From contig NZ_JAHYSS010000003.1 of NCBI RefSeq assembly GCF_019802255.1, positions 496,001 through 560,000 on the forward strand: a stretch of 64,000 nucleotides of DNA. Direction: 5' to 3'. Source of the DNA: Pedobacter polysacchareus. Its GTDB lineage: Bacteria > Bacteroidota > Bacteroidia > Sphingobacteriales > Sphingobacteriaceae. Both the position numbers and the translations under genes were made by a program. The notes below the pieces were generated by a model. The model was not told where the DNA came from and did no database searches. It saw nothing but the letters and a program-made list of their open reading frames with translations. Positions 10,499 to 19,250 of the stretch are shown here, piece after piece; within the stretch, counting starts at the first letter, position 1; every line of letters begins with the position of its first letter.

Positions 10499-10561
10499 GG
10501 CTAAACAAGCATCAGAACGGAGGCGTCGGAAGCGCCTCTGTTTCTATAGAGCTGTTTAGCC
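10499..10561 (-). promoter_or_regulatory. Two-stem structured leader between fecR and susC
   Basis: An outer 9-bp perfect stem (GGCTAAACA at 10499-10507 with TGTTTAGCC at 10553-10561) encloses an inner hairpin (GAGGCG at 10520-10525 with CGCCTC at 10533-10538). Neither strand has a T-run straight after it, so it does not look like a plain terminator. It lies about 60 bp before the susC start, where an RNA element or attenuator could separate FecR expression from the receptor operon. Function is inferred only from position and structure. Confidence 0.5.
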
Positions 10562-10625
10562 TCGACCATTTAAGGCCCAGATTCGCTAATTTCTTCTGTC
10601 ATTTGTTGTTTGGTTTGGTTAATAA

Positions 10626-11882
10626 TTATTTATAAGCGGTAACAGTTCTTCCTTCGATTTTAAACTTCACATTTCCGGTGAGTTCCAGCATTCTTAATAC
10701 GTCGGCCAGATCCTGAAAACGGTCTACCGTTCCAGCAAAACGTACGCGTTTGAGCGCCTCATTTTTAAATTTGGTGTCAATATTGTACCATCGGGATAGT
10801 TTACGCATGATGCTGCCCAATTCTTCATGTTCGAATAGGAAATAGCCTTCTTTCCAGGCCACAGCTTCTTCGATCTGGGCTGCTGCCAGCGATAAACCAT
10901 TACTGTTCGCATTTACCTGAGCATCTGCGTTGGTATTGGAATTCGCATCTGGATTGGTATTGGCATTGGCCAGCAAAGCGCGCTGTCCGGGTTTAAGCAT
11001 CAGGTGTTTCCCGGATTTCAGATCCGTTACCCCCACCGATCCTTCCAGCAATGTGGTGACTACCCTGGCCTCTTCCGGATAGCTGTTAATGTTAAAATGT
11101 GTACCGTATACTTGCACCACCTGGTTCAGACTGCGCACCTTAAAAGCTTTATTTTTGTCTTTCGCCACTTCAAAATAAGCCTCCCCTTCTAATTCTACCA
11201 TGCGTACTTTCCCCTCAAATGCCAAAGGAAACCTGAGGGTACTGGCGGCATTCATCCATACTTTTGTGCCATCTGGCAGCATGATTTTATATTGACCGCC
11301 TCTAGGTGTGACCAGTACATTCGAACCTTTGATCCGGGCATTGAGCTGCTGTTCTACAGGTTGGTATAAGAGAAAACCATCTTTGGTTTTAGAAATCCCA
11401 TTTGACCGATATTTTGCTTCATCTCCAGCTTCCAGCTCTGCCAGGCTAAACCTGGTACCATTTGCCATGGTCAGAAAAGCTTTTTCAGTTCCAGGCTTCA
11501 CAACGGAAAGGACTTCTTGTTTTTGGGGCTGATTTAAAGAATTTACGTAAATAAACAGGATGGTCGACAAGCTGATCAGCACTGCCGCAGCACTTATTTT
11601 TAGCCATAACGGTCTTGAATTCGGCTTCAGCTGGATGGTTTTCTGTTCTTTTTCAGGAGCGATCCTGACTGCTGACAGTATATTCCTGAGCATGGCCTGA
11701 CTTTCTTCCGCATTAAAAACAGGCGTTGTTTCTTCGGGATTTGCCCAGGTTTCGGCCGTTAACTCCTCAAAAGAGGATTCATTGGCGGGATCTGCCAGCA
11801 AGCTGAACAGTTCCTTTTTTTGTAGGTCGCTAAGTGTATTCGCGCGTTGTCGCGCCCTTAAATAAACGATTCGTAAATTCAT
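10626..11882 (-). CDS. FecR family anti-sigma factor
   Basis: From the ATG at 11882 this is a 418-residue protein; a possible start at 11903 would add seven residues. A cytoplasmic N-terminal part binds the sigma factor. One membrane helix follows (LWLKISAAAVLISLSTILFIYV), then a periplasmic FecR domain (VVTPRGGQYKIMLPDGTKVWMNAASTL, ELEGEAYFEV, GTHFNI) and a C-terminal DUF4974-type domain that contacts the receptor STN domain. A low-complexity Asn/Ala stretch (about residues 302-325 from this start) interrupts the periplasmic part. The gene follows the sigma gene by about 60 bp and precedes susC. It should hold the sigma factor until the receptor signals. Confidence 0.93.
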   Translation of the reverse strand: MNLRIVYLRARQRANTLSDLQKKELFSLLADPANESSFEELTAETWANPEETTPVFNAEESQAMLRNILSAVRIAPEKEQKTIQLKPNSRPLWLKISAAAVLISLSTILFIYVNSLNQPQKQEVLSVVKPGTEKAFLTMANGTRFSLAELEAGDEAKYRSNGISKTKDGFLLYQPVEQQLNARIKGSNVLVTPRGGQYKIMLPDGTKVWMNAASTLRFPLAFEGKVRMVELEGEAYFEVAKDKNKAFKVRSLNQVVQVYGTHFNINSYPEEARVVTTLLEGSVGVTDLKSGKHLMLKPGQRALLANANTNPDANSNTNADAQVNANSNGLSLAAAQIEEAVAWKEGYFLFEHEELGSIMRKLSRWYNIDTKFKNEALKRVRFAGTVDRFQDLADVLRMLELTGNVKFKIEGRTVTAYK

Positions 11883-11946
11883 TATTTGTCGGTATCTAAA
11901 CATAAAGACACCGAAATTATAGAAAAGTGGATGTCAGGTCAGAAAA

Positions 11947-12537
11947 TTATTTTTGCATAAAACCCATCATCATCCAAAGTGCGAGATAGGAAAGATGCAT
12001 TTTGACAAAAGTAGCCACACTCTTTAAAGCCAATTGCTGGTATTTTTTCACAGAATCCGGACTGATCATCAATTGAGCGGCAATTTCATGGTTTTTGAGT
12101 CCTTCCATGCGAAGTCGGAATACACGCTGCTGCTGAGGAGGCAGCGTTGAGGTGGCTTTTTCAATCAGCTGCAAATAATCATCATGGTCAAGATCGCTCT
12201 GCTCCTGTTCCACATCAGGCAATAACATATTATAAGCTGTTGCTTTTTTCTGCTCCCGCTGAATTTTTCTAATGCAGTTTAAGGTGTAATTTTTACTCAG
12301 CACAAAAAGGTAAGCATCAAATTTCTGTATTTCCAGCAGCTCCCCTCTTTTTTGCCATACCTTGATAAAGATGTCCTGTACGATCTCCTGAGTCAGTTCC
12401 TTAGAGCCTATTATAGAAAATACAAATCCCGAAACCTGCTGCTGGTAAGCATCAAATAACTTCGAGAAAGCATCTTCGTCTCCGGCAGCCACTCTGCGGA
12501 GTAAAAAGATTTCATTGGGAATAGAATTTAGTGACAA
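11947..12537 (-). CDS. ECF RNA polymerase sigma factor, FecI-like
   Basis: The 196-residue protein has sigma-70 region 2 (AFSKLFDAYQQQVSGFVFSI, then QEIVQDIFIKVWQKR) and region 4 (LPPQQQRVFRLRMEGLKNHEIAAQL, then SVKKYQ), without regions 1 and 3, as in ECF factors. The reading frame has no ATG at its 5' end; the start used is TTG at 12537, just after an A-rich run. It is followed by the FecR gene and then by susC/susD, the classical arrangement in which the receptor senses its ligand and releases the sigma factor to transcribe the uptake operon. Confidence 0.92.
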   Translation of the reverse strand: MSLNSIPNEIFLLRRVAAGDEDAFSKLFDAYQQQVSGFVFSIIGSKELTQEIVQDIFIKVWQKRGELLEIQKFDAYLFVLSKNYTLNCIRKIQREQKKATAYNMLLPDVEQEQSDLDHDDYLQLIEKATSTLPPQQQRVFRLRMEGLKNHEIAAQLMISPDSVKKYQQLALKSVATFVKMHLSYLALWMMMGFMQK

Positions 12538-12784
12538 TGCTTTTTTTTAAGCCCTAAACTTATGAAATTCTTTTGGATGGCGCATAATCCATTCCAATTT
12601 CCAGGGCTCAGCAATCAGACATTCTGGTAGATATGGCATGCTTTTTAAATTGCCATTCACATTATTTGAATTAAAGTATCGGAAAGGTAGAGATAATACC
12701 TATATTAAGTTGTATAATTTCATTAATGAATTGGGCATTAACCACCTAACATGAATTAAAATACCTTACAGAAAAACGGTATAT

Positions 12785-13231
12785 ATGGACGAGGACTTCT
12801 ATTATTTAGTGTATTTAAGTAAATCAAAATCATTGATGCAGCAAGATCATCTTATCTTTTTACTTGATCAGTCTAAAAGAAATAATGCAGCCAGAAATAT
12901 CACGGGTATGCTGCTTTACCTGGAAAGTCTCTTTTTGGATTCCTTTGCAGGCCGCTTTATTCAAGTTCTGGAAGGCAAAAAAAAAGACGTGACTGAAGTA
13001 TATCATATCATCAAAAATGATGAAAGACATTTCGGATTAATTGTATTGAATGAAGGTGTTTTGAAAAACAGATATTTTGAAAATTGGGCTATGGGTTTTA
13101 GATGTTTAGATGAGCATATCGTTTACCCTGATTACATTAGCCCAGAGAAGATCTTTGCTCATCCTAGAGAGTTGTTGGATGCCAACCACACCTTGAACTT
13201 CTTACAATCTTTTTACGACATGAACATTTAA
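12785..13231 (+). CDS. BLUF-domain blue-light photoreceptor protein
   Basis: This 148-residue protein is almost only a BLUF domain, which binds FAD and responds to blue light. The key positions are all visible: Tyr10 in YLVYLSKS, Asn34 in RNN, Gln60 in FIQVLEG, and Trp101/Met103 in FENWAMGF. An insertion of about nine residues (around LESLFLDSFAG) lies between the ITGMLLY strand and the Gln strand. There is no output domain, so it must act through a partner. The next gene, 79 bp downstream on the same strand, is a PAS histidine kinase and is the obvious candidate. Family call is firm; the partnership is inference. Confidence 0.93.
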   Translation: MDEDFYYLVYLSKSKSLMQQDHLIFLLDQSKRNNAARNITGMLLYLESLFLDSFAGRFIQVLEGKKKDVTEVYHIIKNDERHFGLIVLNEGVLKNRYFENWAMGFRCLDEHIVYPDYISPEKIFAHPRELLDANHTLNFLQSFYDMNI

Positions 13232-13309
13232 GCTCAGAAAAAAAATACTTGCCATTTATAACCGAAAAGTTCTAGGACTGTTATTAAATTGTATTATTTT
13301 TCCAATTAA

Positions 13310-14707
13310 ATGACATTATCATCAAAAATACTAGAACTTATTCCCGTTGCCTGTTTCCATATTGATGAAAAGGGACGCATTGATTATGTCAACCTTCATG
13401 CAGAGCATCTTTTTGTCATAAAAAGAACGGAACTATTGAGATTCAATTTCTGGGAGGTATTCCCCGATTGGAAATCGAGTCCAATGTTCCAGGTACTGGA
13501 AAACATCCTCGCTGAACAACAACAGACTACTTATGAATTTTTTTCAGCTCCAACGTCTGAATGGGTCAGGCTAACCGCTGCGCCTGATGAAAATGGAATC
13601 ATTTTAATATTCAGCCCTTTCGTCCCCACCGGGGAGTTGGATGGCGACAGTCTGGAACTGAAGCAATCGGAAAAACGATTTCGAATGTTCGTTGATGCCA
13701 GTTCTGACATGATCTATGAGATGAGTGCAGACTGGTCTCAGATGTATCAGCTGGATGGCAAAGAATTTCTGACTGATACTAAAGAGGTGACCGACGACTG
13801 GCTTCAGCGTTATATCCCTGAAAGAGAACAGTCCAGGGTTTTAGAAGCCATAAAAGAAGCCATCGACAATAAAACTACCTTCGAGCTTGAACATGAAGTT
13901 TTAGTAGCAGATGGCAGTATTGGCTGGACCTGCTCTCGCGCAATACCAGTTTTGAATAAGGAGGGTGAAATTATAGAATGGTTTGGAACGGCTAAAGACC
14001 TGACTGCAATCCGGGAAGCGGAACGACAAATCCGGTGTCTGGAGACACGTCAGCAACAGGAGATTCTCCGGGTAACATTAAATACCCAGGAAGAAGAACG
14101 CTGTCGGGTTTCAGAAAGTCTTCATAACGGATTGGGACAGTTGCTCTATGCGATTAAATTGTCAATAAATTACCTGAGCATTAAAATGGCCAATGATACG
14201 CCTGAAAAATTTGATAATGCTAAAAACTATACTTACAGTTTACTCAATGATGCAATTAAGGCTTGTAGAACACTTTCCCATGAGCTTATGCCCACCTTAC
14301 TGGCAGAATTTGGTTTAAAAGTAGCTTTATCAGACTTATGCAGTCAGATGAACCAGCCGTTCAGCTATGACTGCCGTGTGGAATTGGATGAGGTCAGTTT
14401 GGATAAGTTTATGGAAATTGCCGTCTTCCGAATCGTTCAGGAATTAGTATTCAATGTCATGAAACATGCCCATGCAACGGTATTATCCATAGAAGTTGTG
14501 ATTGAAAATGATCAGATTGTTATGAGAGTAAGGGATAATGGCCTGGGTTTTTCAACTGAAAAACCGCCACATTCCGGCATTGGCTTGTCCTCAATCCGTA
14601 TAAAAACGGCACTTTTAAATGGAAACTTTGAAATCTCCTCCTCGCCCGGAGCAGGAACGAGTATAGAAGTTAAGATTCCATTAAACCTGAGCAATGAGCT
14701 GGATTAA
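13310..14707 (+). CDS. PAS-domain sensor histidine kinase, HisKA_3 type
   Basis: The 465-residue protein has two PAS domains (about residues 1-105 and 120-240), a short coiled coil (about 235-258), then a NarX/DesK-type dimerisation domain with phospho-acceptor His272 in RVSESLHNGLGQLL. A HATPase_c domain follows (ELVFNVMKHAHA, DNGLGF, GIGLSSIRIKTALLNG). It has no membrane segment, so it senses a cytoplasmic signal. HisKA_3 kinases normally pair with NarL/LuxR regulators, but none is adjacent. The upstream BLUF gene suggests light input. Confidence 0.92.
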   Translation: MTLSSKILELIPVACFHIDEKGRIDYVNLHAEHLFVIKRTELLRFNFWEVFPDWKSSPMFQVLENILAEQQQTTYEFFSAPTSEWVRLTAAPDENGIILIFSPFVPTGELDGDSLELKQSEKRFRMFVDASSDMIYEMSADWSQMYQLDGKEFLTDTKEVTDDWLQRYIPEREQSRVLEAIKEAIDNKTTFELEHEVLVADGSIGWTCSRAIPVLNKEGEIIEWFGTAKDLTAIREAERQIRCLETRQQQEILRVTLNTQEEERCRVSESLHNGLGQLLYAIKLSINYLSIKMANDTPEKFDNAKNYTYSLLNDAIKACRTLSHELMPTLLAEFGLKVALSDLCSQMNQPFSYDCRVELDEVSLDKFMEIAVFRIVQELVFNVMKHAHATVLSIEVVIENDQIVMRVRDNGLGFSTEKPPHSGIGLSSIRIKTALLNGNFEISSSPGAGTSIEVKIPLNLSNELD

Positions 14708-14770
14708 TAAGATTTAGTACGTAAACATTTTAAATTGCCAAAATTTATGATGTTTTAGAATTTTATTTCC

Positions 14771-14778
14771 TACTTTTG
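14771..14778 (+). promoter_or_regulatory. Candidate -7 promoter element of the MarR-family gene
   Basis: TACTTTTG matches the Bacteroidota -7 consensus TAnnTTTG and lies 23 bp before the start of the MarR gene. A clear upstream TTTG box at the usual distance is not obvious, so this is a partial match. Confidence 0.4.
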
Positions 14779-14800
14779 ATACGAAAACATTCCATATGCA

Positions 14801-15469
14801 ATGGGTAAGAAAGAAATTCTACATGAATTGGTCGAACATCTGTTCGCCTTTGACAGTCAGCATCAGGCTGAAACGGGCTATACAATGGCTGACTTCGTCG
14901 GCTATCTGAACGCGAACCAGGGCGGACCGCTTTCTGAGCATAGAAACCTTGCGGGCGATCAGGAAGAGTGGGTTCGGGACCATCAGGACGACCATACTCA
15001 AATAGCGACCATGCTTGTCTTTATCTATCGCTATGCAGCAATGTATTTCAAAAAGGCACTAAAGGAAGGAAACATCCATACGCTGGATGAGTTTTCATTT
15101 TTGATCGTATTGATGACTTATCAGTCTCTGAGTAAAACCGAGTTGATTCATAAGCTAATCATGGAAAAAACTTCCGGTATGGAGGTGATCAAACGTCTGC
15201 TTAAACAAGAGATGATTGAAGAGTTTGCTCATCCTACCGATAAGAGAAGTGTGTTGGTGGCTATAACCGCAAAGGGGAAAAAGGAAATATCGGATTTATT
15301 GCCAAGAATGGGTTTGGTAGGAAGCGTAGTTGTAGGCAATCTCAGTCAGGCAGAAACCACCGCTTTGTCGTTTCTATTGCGGAAGCTGGACCATCACCAC
15401 AATGATATCTTTTTAAATCATCGAAATTTAAGTCTGGAAGCGCTCAGCGAAAGGCTGGATTATAAATAA
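14801..15469 (+). CDS. MarR family transcriptional regulator
   Basis: The 222-residue protein carries a winged-helix DNA-binding domain in its C-terminal two thirds (SLSKTELIHKLIMEKTSGME, then VIKRLLKQEMIEEFAHPTDKR and ITAKGKKEISDLLPRM). The recognition helix is followed by a wing with the conserved D-x-R motif (TDKRS). About 70 N-terminal residues precede it and probably help dimerisation. It stands 124 bp upstream of an FAD monooxygenase on the same strand. MarR proteins often repress a neighbouring detoxification gene and release it on binding an aromatic ligand, so regulation of the monooxygenase is likely but not shown. Confidence 0.9.
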   Translation: MGKKEILHELVEHLFAFDSQHQAETGYTMADFVGYLNANQGGPLSEHRNLAGDQEEWVRDHQDDHTQIATMLVFIYRYAAMYFKKALKEGNIHTLDEFSFLIVLMTYQSLSKTELIHKLIMEKTSGMEVIKRLLKQEMIEEFAHPTDKRSVLVAITAKGKKEISDLLPRMGLVGSVVVGNLSQAETTALSFLLRKLDHHHNDIFLNHRNLSLEALSERLDYK

Positions 15470-15592
15470 GCACAATATTTCTCCCGGAGGGCAGTTTCGA
15501 TAAACCAAGATACATTACAAATCAATTGGTGAATTGCATTGGTAAATGCCATACCTGAATTGCAACGGTTAAATAATAAATAATTAAAGAAT

Positions 15593-16798
15593 ATGAAAAT
15601 CGCTAATCAAAACATCCTGATTTCCGGAGCCAGCATTGCCGGTCCGACACTGGCTTTCTGGCTTGCAAAATACGGGTTCAATGTAACCGTTGTGGAGCGT
15701 TCAAAAGCATTGAGGCTGGGTGGACAAAACCTGGATGTTAGAGATGCTGGTCGAACGATTGCTCAGATGATGGGCATAGAAGAAGAAATCCTGGCCGCAA
15801 ATACAGGAGAAATCGGCCTTCAGTTTGTCAATAAGGACAATGAAGTAGCCGCTGCTTTTCCCAGGGAGGGCGCAAACAACTTTACCAGTGAGGCAGAGAT
15901 CCTGAGAGGCGATTTGGTCAATATACTCTACAAACACACAAAAGATAAGGTAAAATATGTGTTTGGGAAATACATCACTGGCATAGATCAGCAAAAAGAC
16001 AGCGTGAATGTCACCTTTAGCGATGGCGAAACCCAGGTTTTCGACCTGCTGATTGCAGCCGATGGCGTACGATCTACGACCAGGCAAATCCTGTTTGCTG
16101 AGGAGCCGAAAGTTAAGTTTACCGGCTTGTACAATGCCTGGTATACCATTCCAAAAGCAAAAACAGATACGAAATGGGCGCGCTGGTACACGGCAGTTGG
16201 CTCCAGAGTAATATTAATCCGACCGGATAATCAAGGGACGACAAGGGCATCGTTCAGCTTTCTTTCCGAGGATAAAGGTTATCAAAACCTATCCAGCAAA
16301 GAACAGAAATCCATTCTCAAAGAAAAACTATCAGGAGCCGGATGGGAAGCGGACCGTTTGATGGAAGAAATTGATAAAAATGATGATGTATATTTCGATG
16401 GCATCAGCCAGATACATGCGCCAAAATGGTTCAATGGCAGAGCCGGTATGATTGGAGATGCAGCTTACTGTCCTACTCCGCTTACTGGTATGGGCACCAC
16501 GCTGGCGATAGTTGGTGCTTACCTGCTTGCAGGCGAACTCTCCAGGCACGAAAAACATGAAGATGCGTTTAAAGCTTATGAAGAACGCATGCGTCCATTT
16601 GTAGAAAAGGTTCAGAAGCTTCCTCCAGGAGTACCTTGGCTTGCGCATCCAAAAACAAAGTTTGGGGTGTCCGTGCTGAATGCGGTAGCAGGAATTGTAG
16701 CCAGCAATTTTGTCAAAAAAATCAGTAAGCTTTTTAGCGGTAAACAAAAGGAATCCACAGATCATGGGATTGAATTGCCGGACTTTAAAAACAACTAG
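15593..16798 (+). CDS. FAD-dependent monooxygenase (aromatic hydroxylase / TetX-like fold)
   Basis: The 401-residue protein has the three motifs of group A flavoprotein monooxygenases: the Rossmann GxGxxG-like stretch near residues 8-28 (ISGASIAGPTLAF) ending in VVER, the DG motif (IAADGVRSTTRQ), and the FAD-ribityl motif (GMIGDAAYCPTPLTGMGTTLAI). GGQNLDVRDAG at about 43-53 is the conserved segment after the first strand. Such enzymes hydroxylate aromatic or polycyclic compounds using NAD(P)H and oxygen, and the TetX branch inactivates tetracyclines. The substrate cannot be told from sequence. A hydrophobic patch near residues 355-370 could mean membrane association. It follows a MarR regulator. 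Confidence 0.88.
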   Translation: MKIANQNILISGASIAGPTLAFWLAKYGFNVTVVERSKALRLGGQNLDVRDAGRTIAQMMGIEEEILAANTGEIGLQFVNKDNEVAAAFPREGANNFTSEAEILRGDLVNILYKHTKDKVKYVFGKYITGIDQQKDSVNVTFSDGETQVFDLLIAADGVRSTTRQILFAEEPKVKFTGLYNAWYTIPKAKTDTKWARWYTAVGSRVILIRPDNQGTTRASFSFLSEDKGYQNLSSKEQKSILKEKLSGAGWEADRLMEEIDKNDDVYFDGISQIHAPKWFNGRAGMIGDAAYCPTPLTGMGTTLAIVGAYLLAGELSRHEKHEDAFKAYEERMRPFVEKVQKLPPGVPWLAHPKTKFGVSVLNAVAGIVASNFVKKISKLFSGKQKESTDHGIELPDFKNN

Positions 16799-16919
16799 GT
16801 CAGTCTTCTGCTTTTGGGTTTCCTCTTGGGCATATTTAGGGTAAGGTGCTATAAAAGGAACGAAAATTTAACTACTTTGCGAACTTTTTGAACCGAATCT
16901 TCAATTAAAAAACAAGAGT

Positions 16920-18233
16920 TTGAATAAAAAAACAAGAGACATCCTCACCATAGGCTTTGCTTTATTCGCCATGTTCTTCGGAGCAGGTAATTTATTACTC
17001 CCTCCTTATATCGGCATACAGATAGGAGACCATGTCTGGGTCACCATCCTGGCATTCGGGCTAACCGGTATTTTACTCCCTTTCCTCGGAATCCTTTCCG
17101 TTGTTAATGCAGGAGACAAATTCGAAGACCTGGCAGCCAGGATCCATCCGCTATTGTCGCCCATTTTAGGAACTGTAATCATGCTCTGCATCGGTCCACT
17201 GATTGCCATTCCGAGAACAGCGGCCACGACTTATGAAGTTGGTGTTTTACCCTCCTTTCCATCGTCTGGTCCAATCCTGACTTCCATTATCTTTTTTATC
17301 GTGACCTGGCTTTTAACCATCCGGCCTTCTCGCGTCATAGATATTATCGGCAATATACTTACCCCCTTGCTCTTAATTTTACTCATTGTATTGATACTGA
17401 CAGGTATATTTTCACCAACGGCCAGCTATCATGAATCCGCACTCAGCGCTGGACAATCGTTTAGATTAGGTTTTATTGAAGGGTATCAAACCTTAGATGT
17501 CCTGGCCTCCGTAATCTTCGCCGGGATTATTATTACCGCTTCTAAAGCAAAAGGCTATCAGAACAGCCGCTCAAAAATGCAGGTGGTGATTACCGCTGGC
17601 GCACTTTCCTCCGCTTTCCTGTTTATTGTCTACGGAGGACTCATTTACCTGGGTACCACTTCGGGAATTGCAGACACTTCGATCAAGCGCTCTGAGCTCT
17701 TGCTGCTCATTTCACATTCCATTTTAGGGCCATATGCAAACATTGCCATTGCGATCTCCATTGCGCTGGCCTGTTTGACAACTTCGATTGCACTGGTTGC
17801 GGCTTTTGGAACCTTCTTTTCTGCGCTCAGCAAAGGAAAATTAAGCTATAAACTATTGGTGACCGTTTGCTGTATAGCTTCTTGTGTACTTTCCATTACC
17901 GGGGTAGATAACATCATTAGTTTCGCCTATCCGATTTTGAGTTTCGTTTATCCCATTACGATCACGCTGGTGCTTTATTCAGTTTTCTTTGGCGCCATTG
18001 TCAAAAACCGAAAACCATATATTTATGCGCTACTGGCTTCAACGGTCGTTGCTGTATTATACTTACTCAAGCACTTCTCGCTGCTTAGCGAGAGTAGTAT
18101 TGAAGCATTTAATTACATTCCTTTTTTTCAATATGAATTAGGCTGGGTGATCCCATCTGCGATATGCTTCTTTGCAACCTGGGCAATTGGTGGCTCAGGA
18201 AAGCAGCAGCAAATTGAACAGCCTCTCGGATAA
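16920..18233 (+). CDS. brnQ: Branched-chain amino acid transport system II carrier protein (BrnQ)
   Basis: The 437-residue integral membrane protein has about 12 hydrophobic helices and the LIVCS-family opening, DILTIGFALFAMFFGAGNLLLPP. It would import leucine, isoleucine or valine with a cation. The only start that keeps the conserved N-terminus is TTG at 16920. It is separated by 122 bp from the monooxygenase gene and is probably its own unit. A hairpin lies just after the stop codon. Confidence 0.93.
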   Translation: MNKKTRDILTIGFALFAMFFGAGNLLLPPYIGIQIGDHVWVTILAFGLTGILLPFLGILSVVNAGDKFEDLAARIHPLLSPILGTVIMLCIGPLIAIPRTAATTYEVGVLPSFPSSGPILTSIIFFIVTWLLTIRPSRVIDIIGNILTPLLLILLIVLILTGIFSPTASYHESALSAGQSFRLGFIEGYQTLDVLASVIFAGIIITASKAKGYQNSRSKMQVVITAGALSSAFLFIVYGGLIYLGTTSGIADTSIKRSELLLLISHSILGPYANIAIAISIALACLTTSIALVAAFGTFFSALSKGKLSYKLLVTVCCIASCVLSITGVDNIISFAYPILSFVYPITITLVLYSVFFGAIVKNRKPYIYALLASTVVAVLYLLKHFSLLSESSIEAFNYIPFFQYELGWVIPSAICFFATWAIGGSGKQQQIEQPLG

Positions 18234-18266
18234 AGTATAGTAAAAAGCTTAAATAGTGTAAGTGAA

Positions 18267-18298
18267 AACCGGTTTTGACAGACCATTGAAACCTGGTT
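18267..18298 (+). terminator. Candidate terminator between brnQ and the convergent gene
   Basis: A hairpin forms between AACCGGTTT (18267-18275) and AAACCTGGTT (18289-18298) with a single bulged base, followed by the T-rich GTTTATTGTTTT. It sits in the short gap between two convergent genes and could serve both strands. Confidence 0.5.
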
Positions 18299-18308
18299 GT
18301 TTATTGTT

Positions 18309-19250
18309 TTAAAACCTGCAGGAAGCGCCGATAAAGTACTGTTTGGCTGCAGTGTGCTGAATTCCATAGTTCAAACCTGCATCCAGTTTAAAGTCTTTGG
18401 CAACATCGACCTGAACCGAAGCGTTTATAAAGTTTGACCATTGATGCGCCTTAAAGTCGTAAGTATAATAGGTTTCGGCAATGCCATCTAATCCTTTCCA
18501 TAACTCATGACTAATGGTTAAAGATTGTAAAAGCTCCGTATGCATGGCCTGCTGATCTACATCCTTAAGCCTGTCGGCTTCTACCTGTACTCCCAGTTTC
18601 CAATCACCCGGTAATTTGAATTGCATAGGAAGGATTAAACCACCTTCTAATCTGCTTTGATCATCATATTTGGAAGTGGGAACCTTGATATAAGGCAAAA
18701 TTGCCAGTGCAAAATTACCAGCATCATTCCCTATCAAATTTTGCTTGATCCTGAAAGTCAAATCCCCGACTCCGTAACTGACTTTCCGCGCTCCTGTAAC
18801 CTGATCCTGCTCCACTTGTCGACCGAAACTTTGAAAACCAATCTGAATCGCGGTAGATCCGGTGATTCCTATCTTAAGGTTTCCCTGGTTAATCAGCATC
18901 GTATGAATTTTCTTATCATCTGATTGTTCATGGTTCAACCTAACCAGATCCGTTTCATATTGAAAGTGACCAGCATCTACAGTAAAAGGAGATTCAGTTA
19001 CGTCTGGCCGATCTGTTTCCATTTCCCGCATCTGATCTTTTGGTGTAGGATGAAATAACCAATACTTATCAGAATTCTTCTGCTGATTAGCGGTCTTGTT
19101 CTGGTTGGAACTGCGCTCTTTCGCTGAATTCCTCAGTTTCTCTGGATTTCTCTGTTCCTCTGAATTTCCCTGCTGCGCGAAACCTTGGATTGAGCATTGA
19201 GCTCCAAAAAACAACATCATCAGTATTTTATTTCTTTTACTCATGGTCAA
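18309..19250 (-). CDS. Outer-membrane beta-barrel protein of the MetA-pathway/transporter family
   Basis: The 313-residue protein begins with a signal peptide (about residues 4-25, ending QGFAQ). A low-complexity Gln/Asn/Glu/Lys linker (about 26-62) follows, then the family landmark METDRPDVTESPFTVDAG. After it come alternating hydrophobic strands that end in a terminal Phe, as outer-membrane barrels do. It resembles the phenol-degradation MetA-like transporter family, members of which are annotated as putative outer-membrane channels of unknown substrate. It is convergent with brnQ. Fold assignment is good; function is unknown. Confidence 0.75.
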   Translation of the reverse strand: MTMSKRNKILMMLFFGAQCSIQGFAQQGNSEEQRNPEKLRNSAKERSSNQNKTANQQKNSDKYWLFHPTPKDQMREMETDRPDVTESPFTVDAGHFQYETDLVRLNHEQSDDKKIHTMLINQGNLKIGITGSTAIQIGFQSFGRQVEQDQVTGARKVSYGVGDLTFRIKQNLIGNDAGNFALAILPYIKVPTSKYDDQSRLEGGLILPMQFKLPGDWKLGVQVEADRLKDVDQQAMHTELLQSLTISHELWKGLDGIAETYYTYDFKAHQWSNFINASVQVDVAKDFKLDAGLNYGIQHTAAKQYFIGASCRF

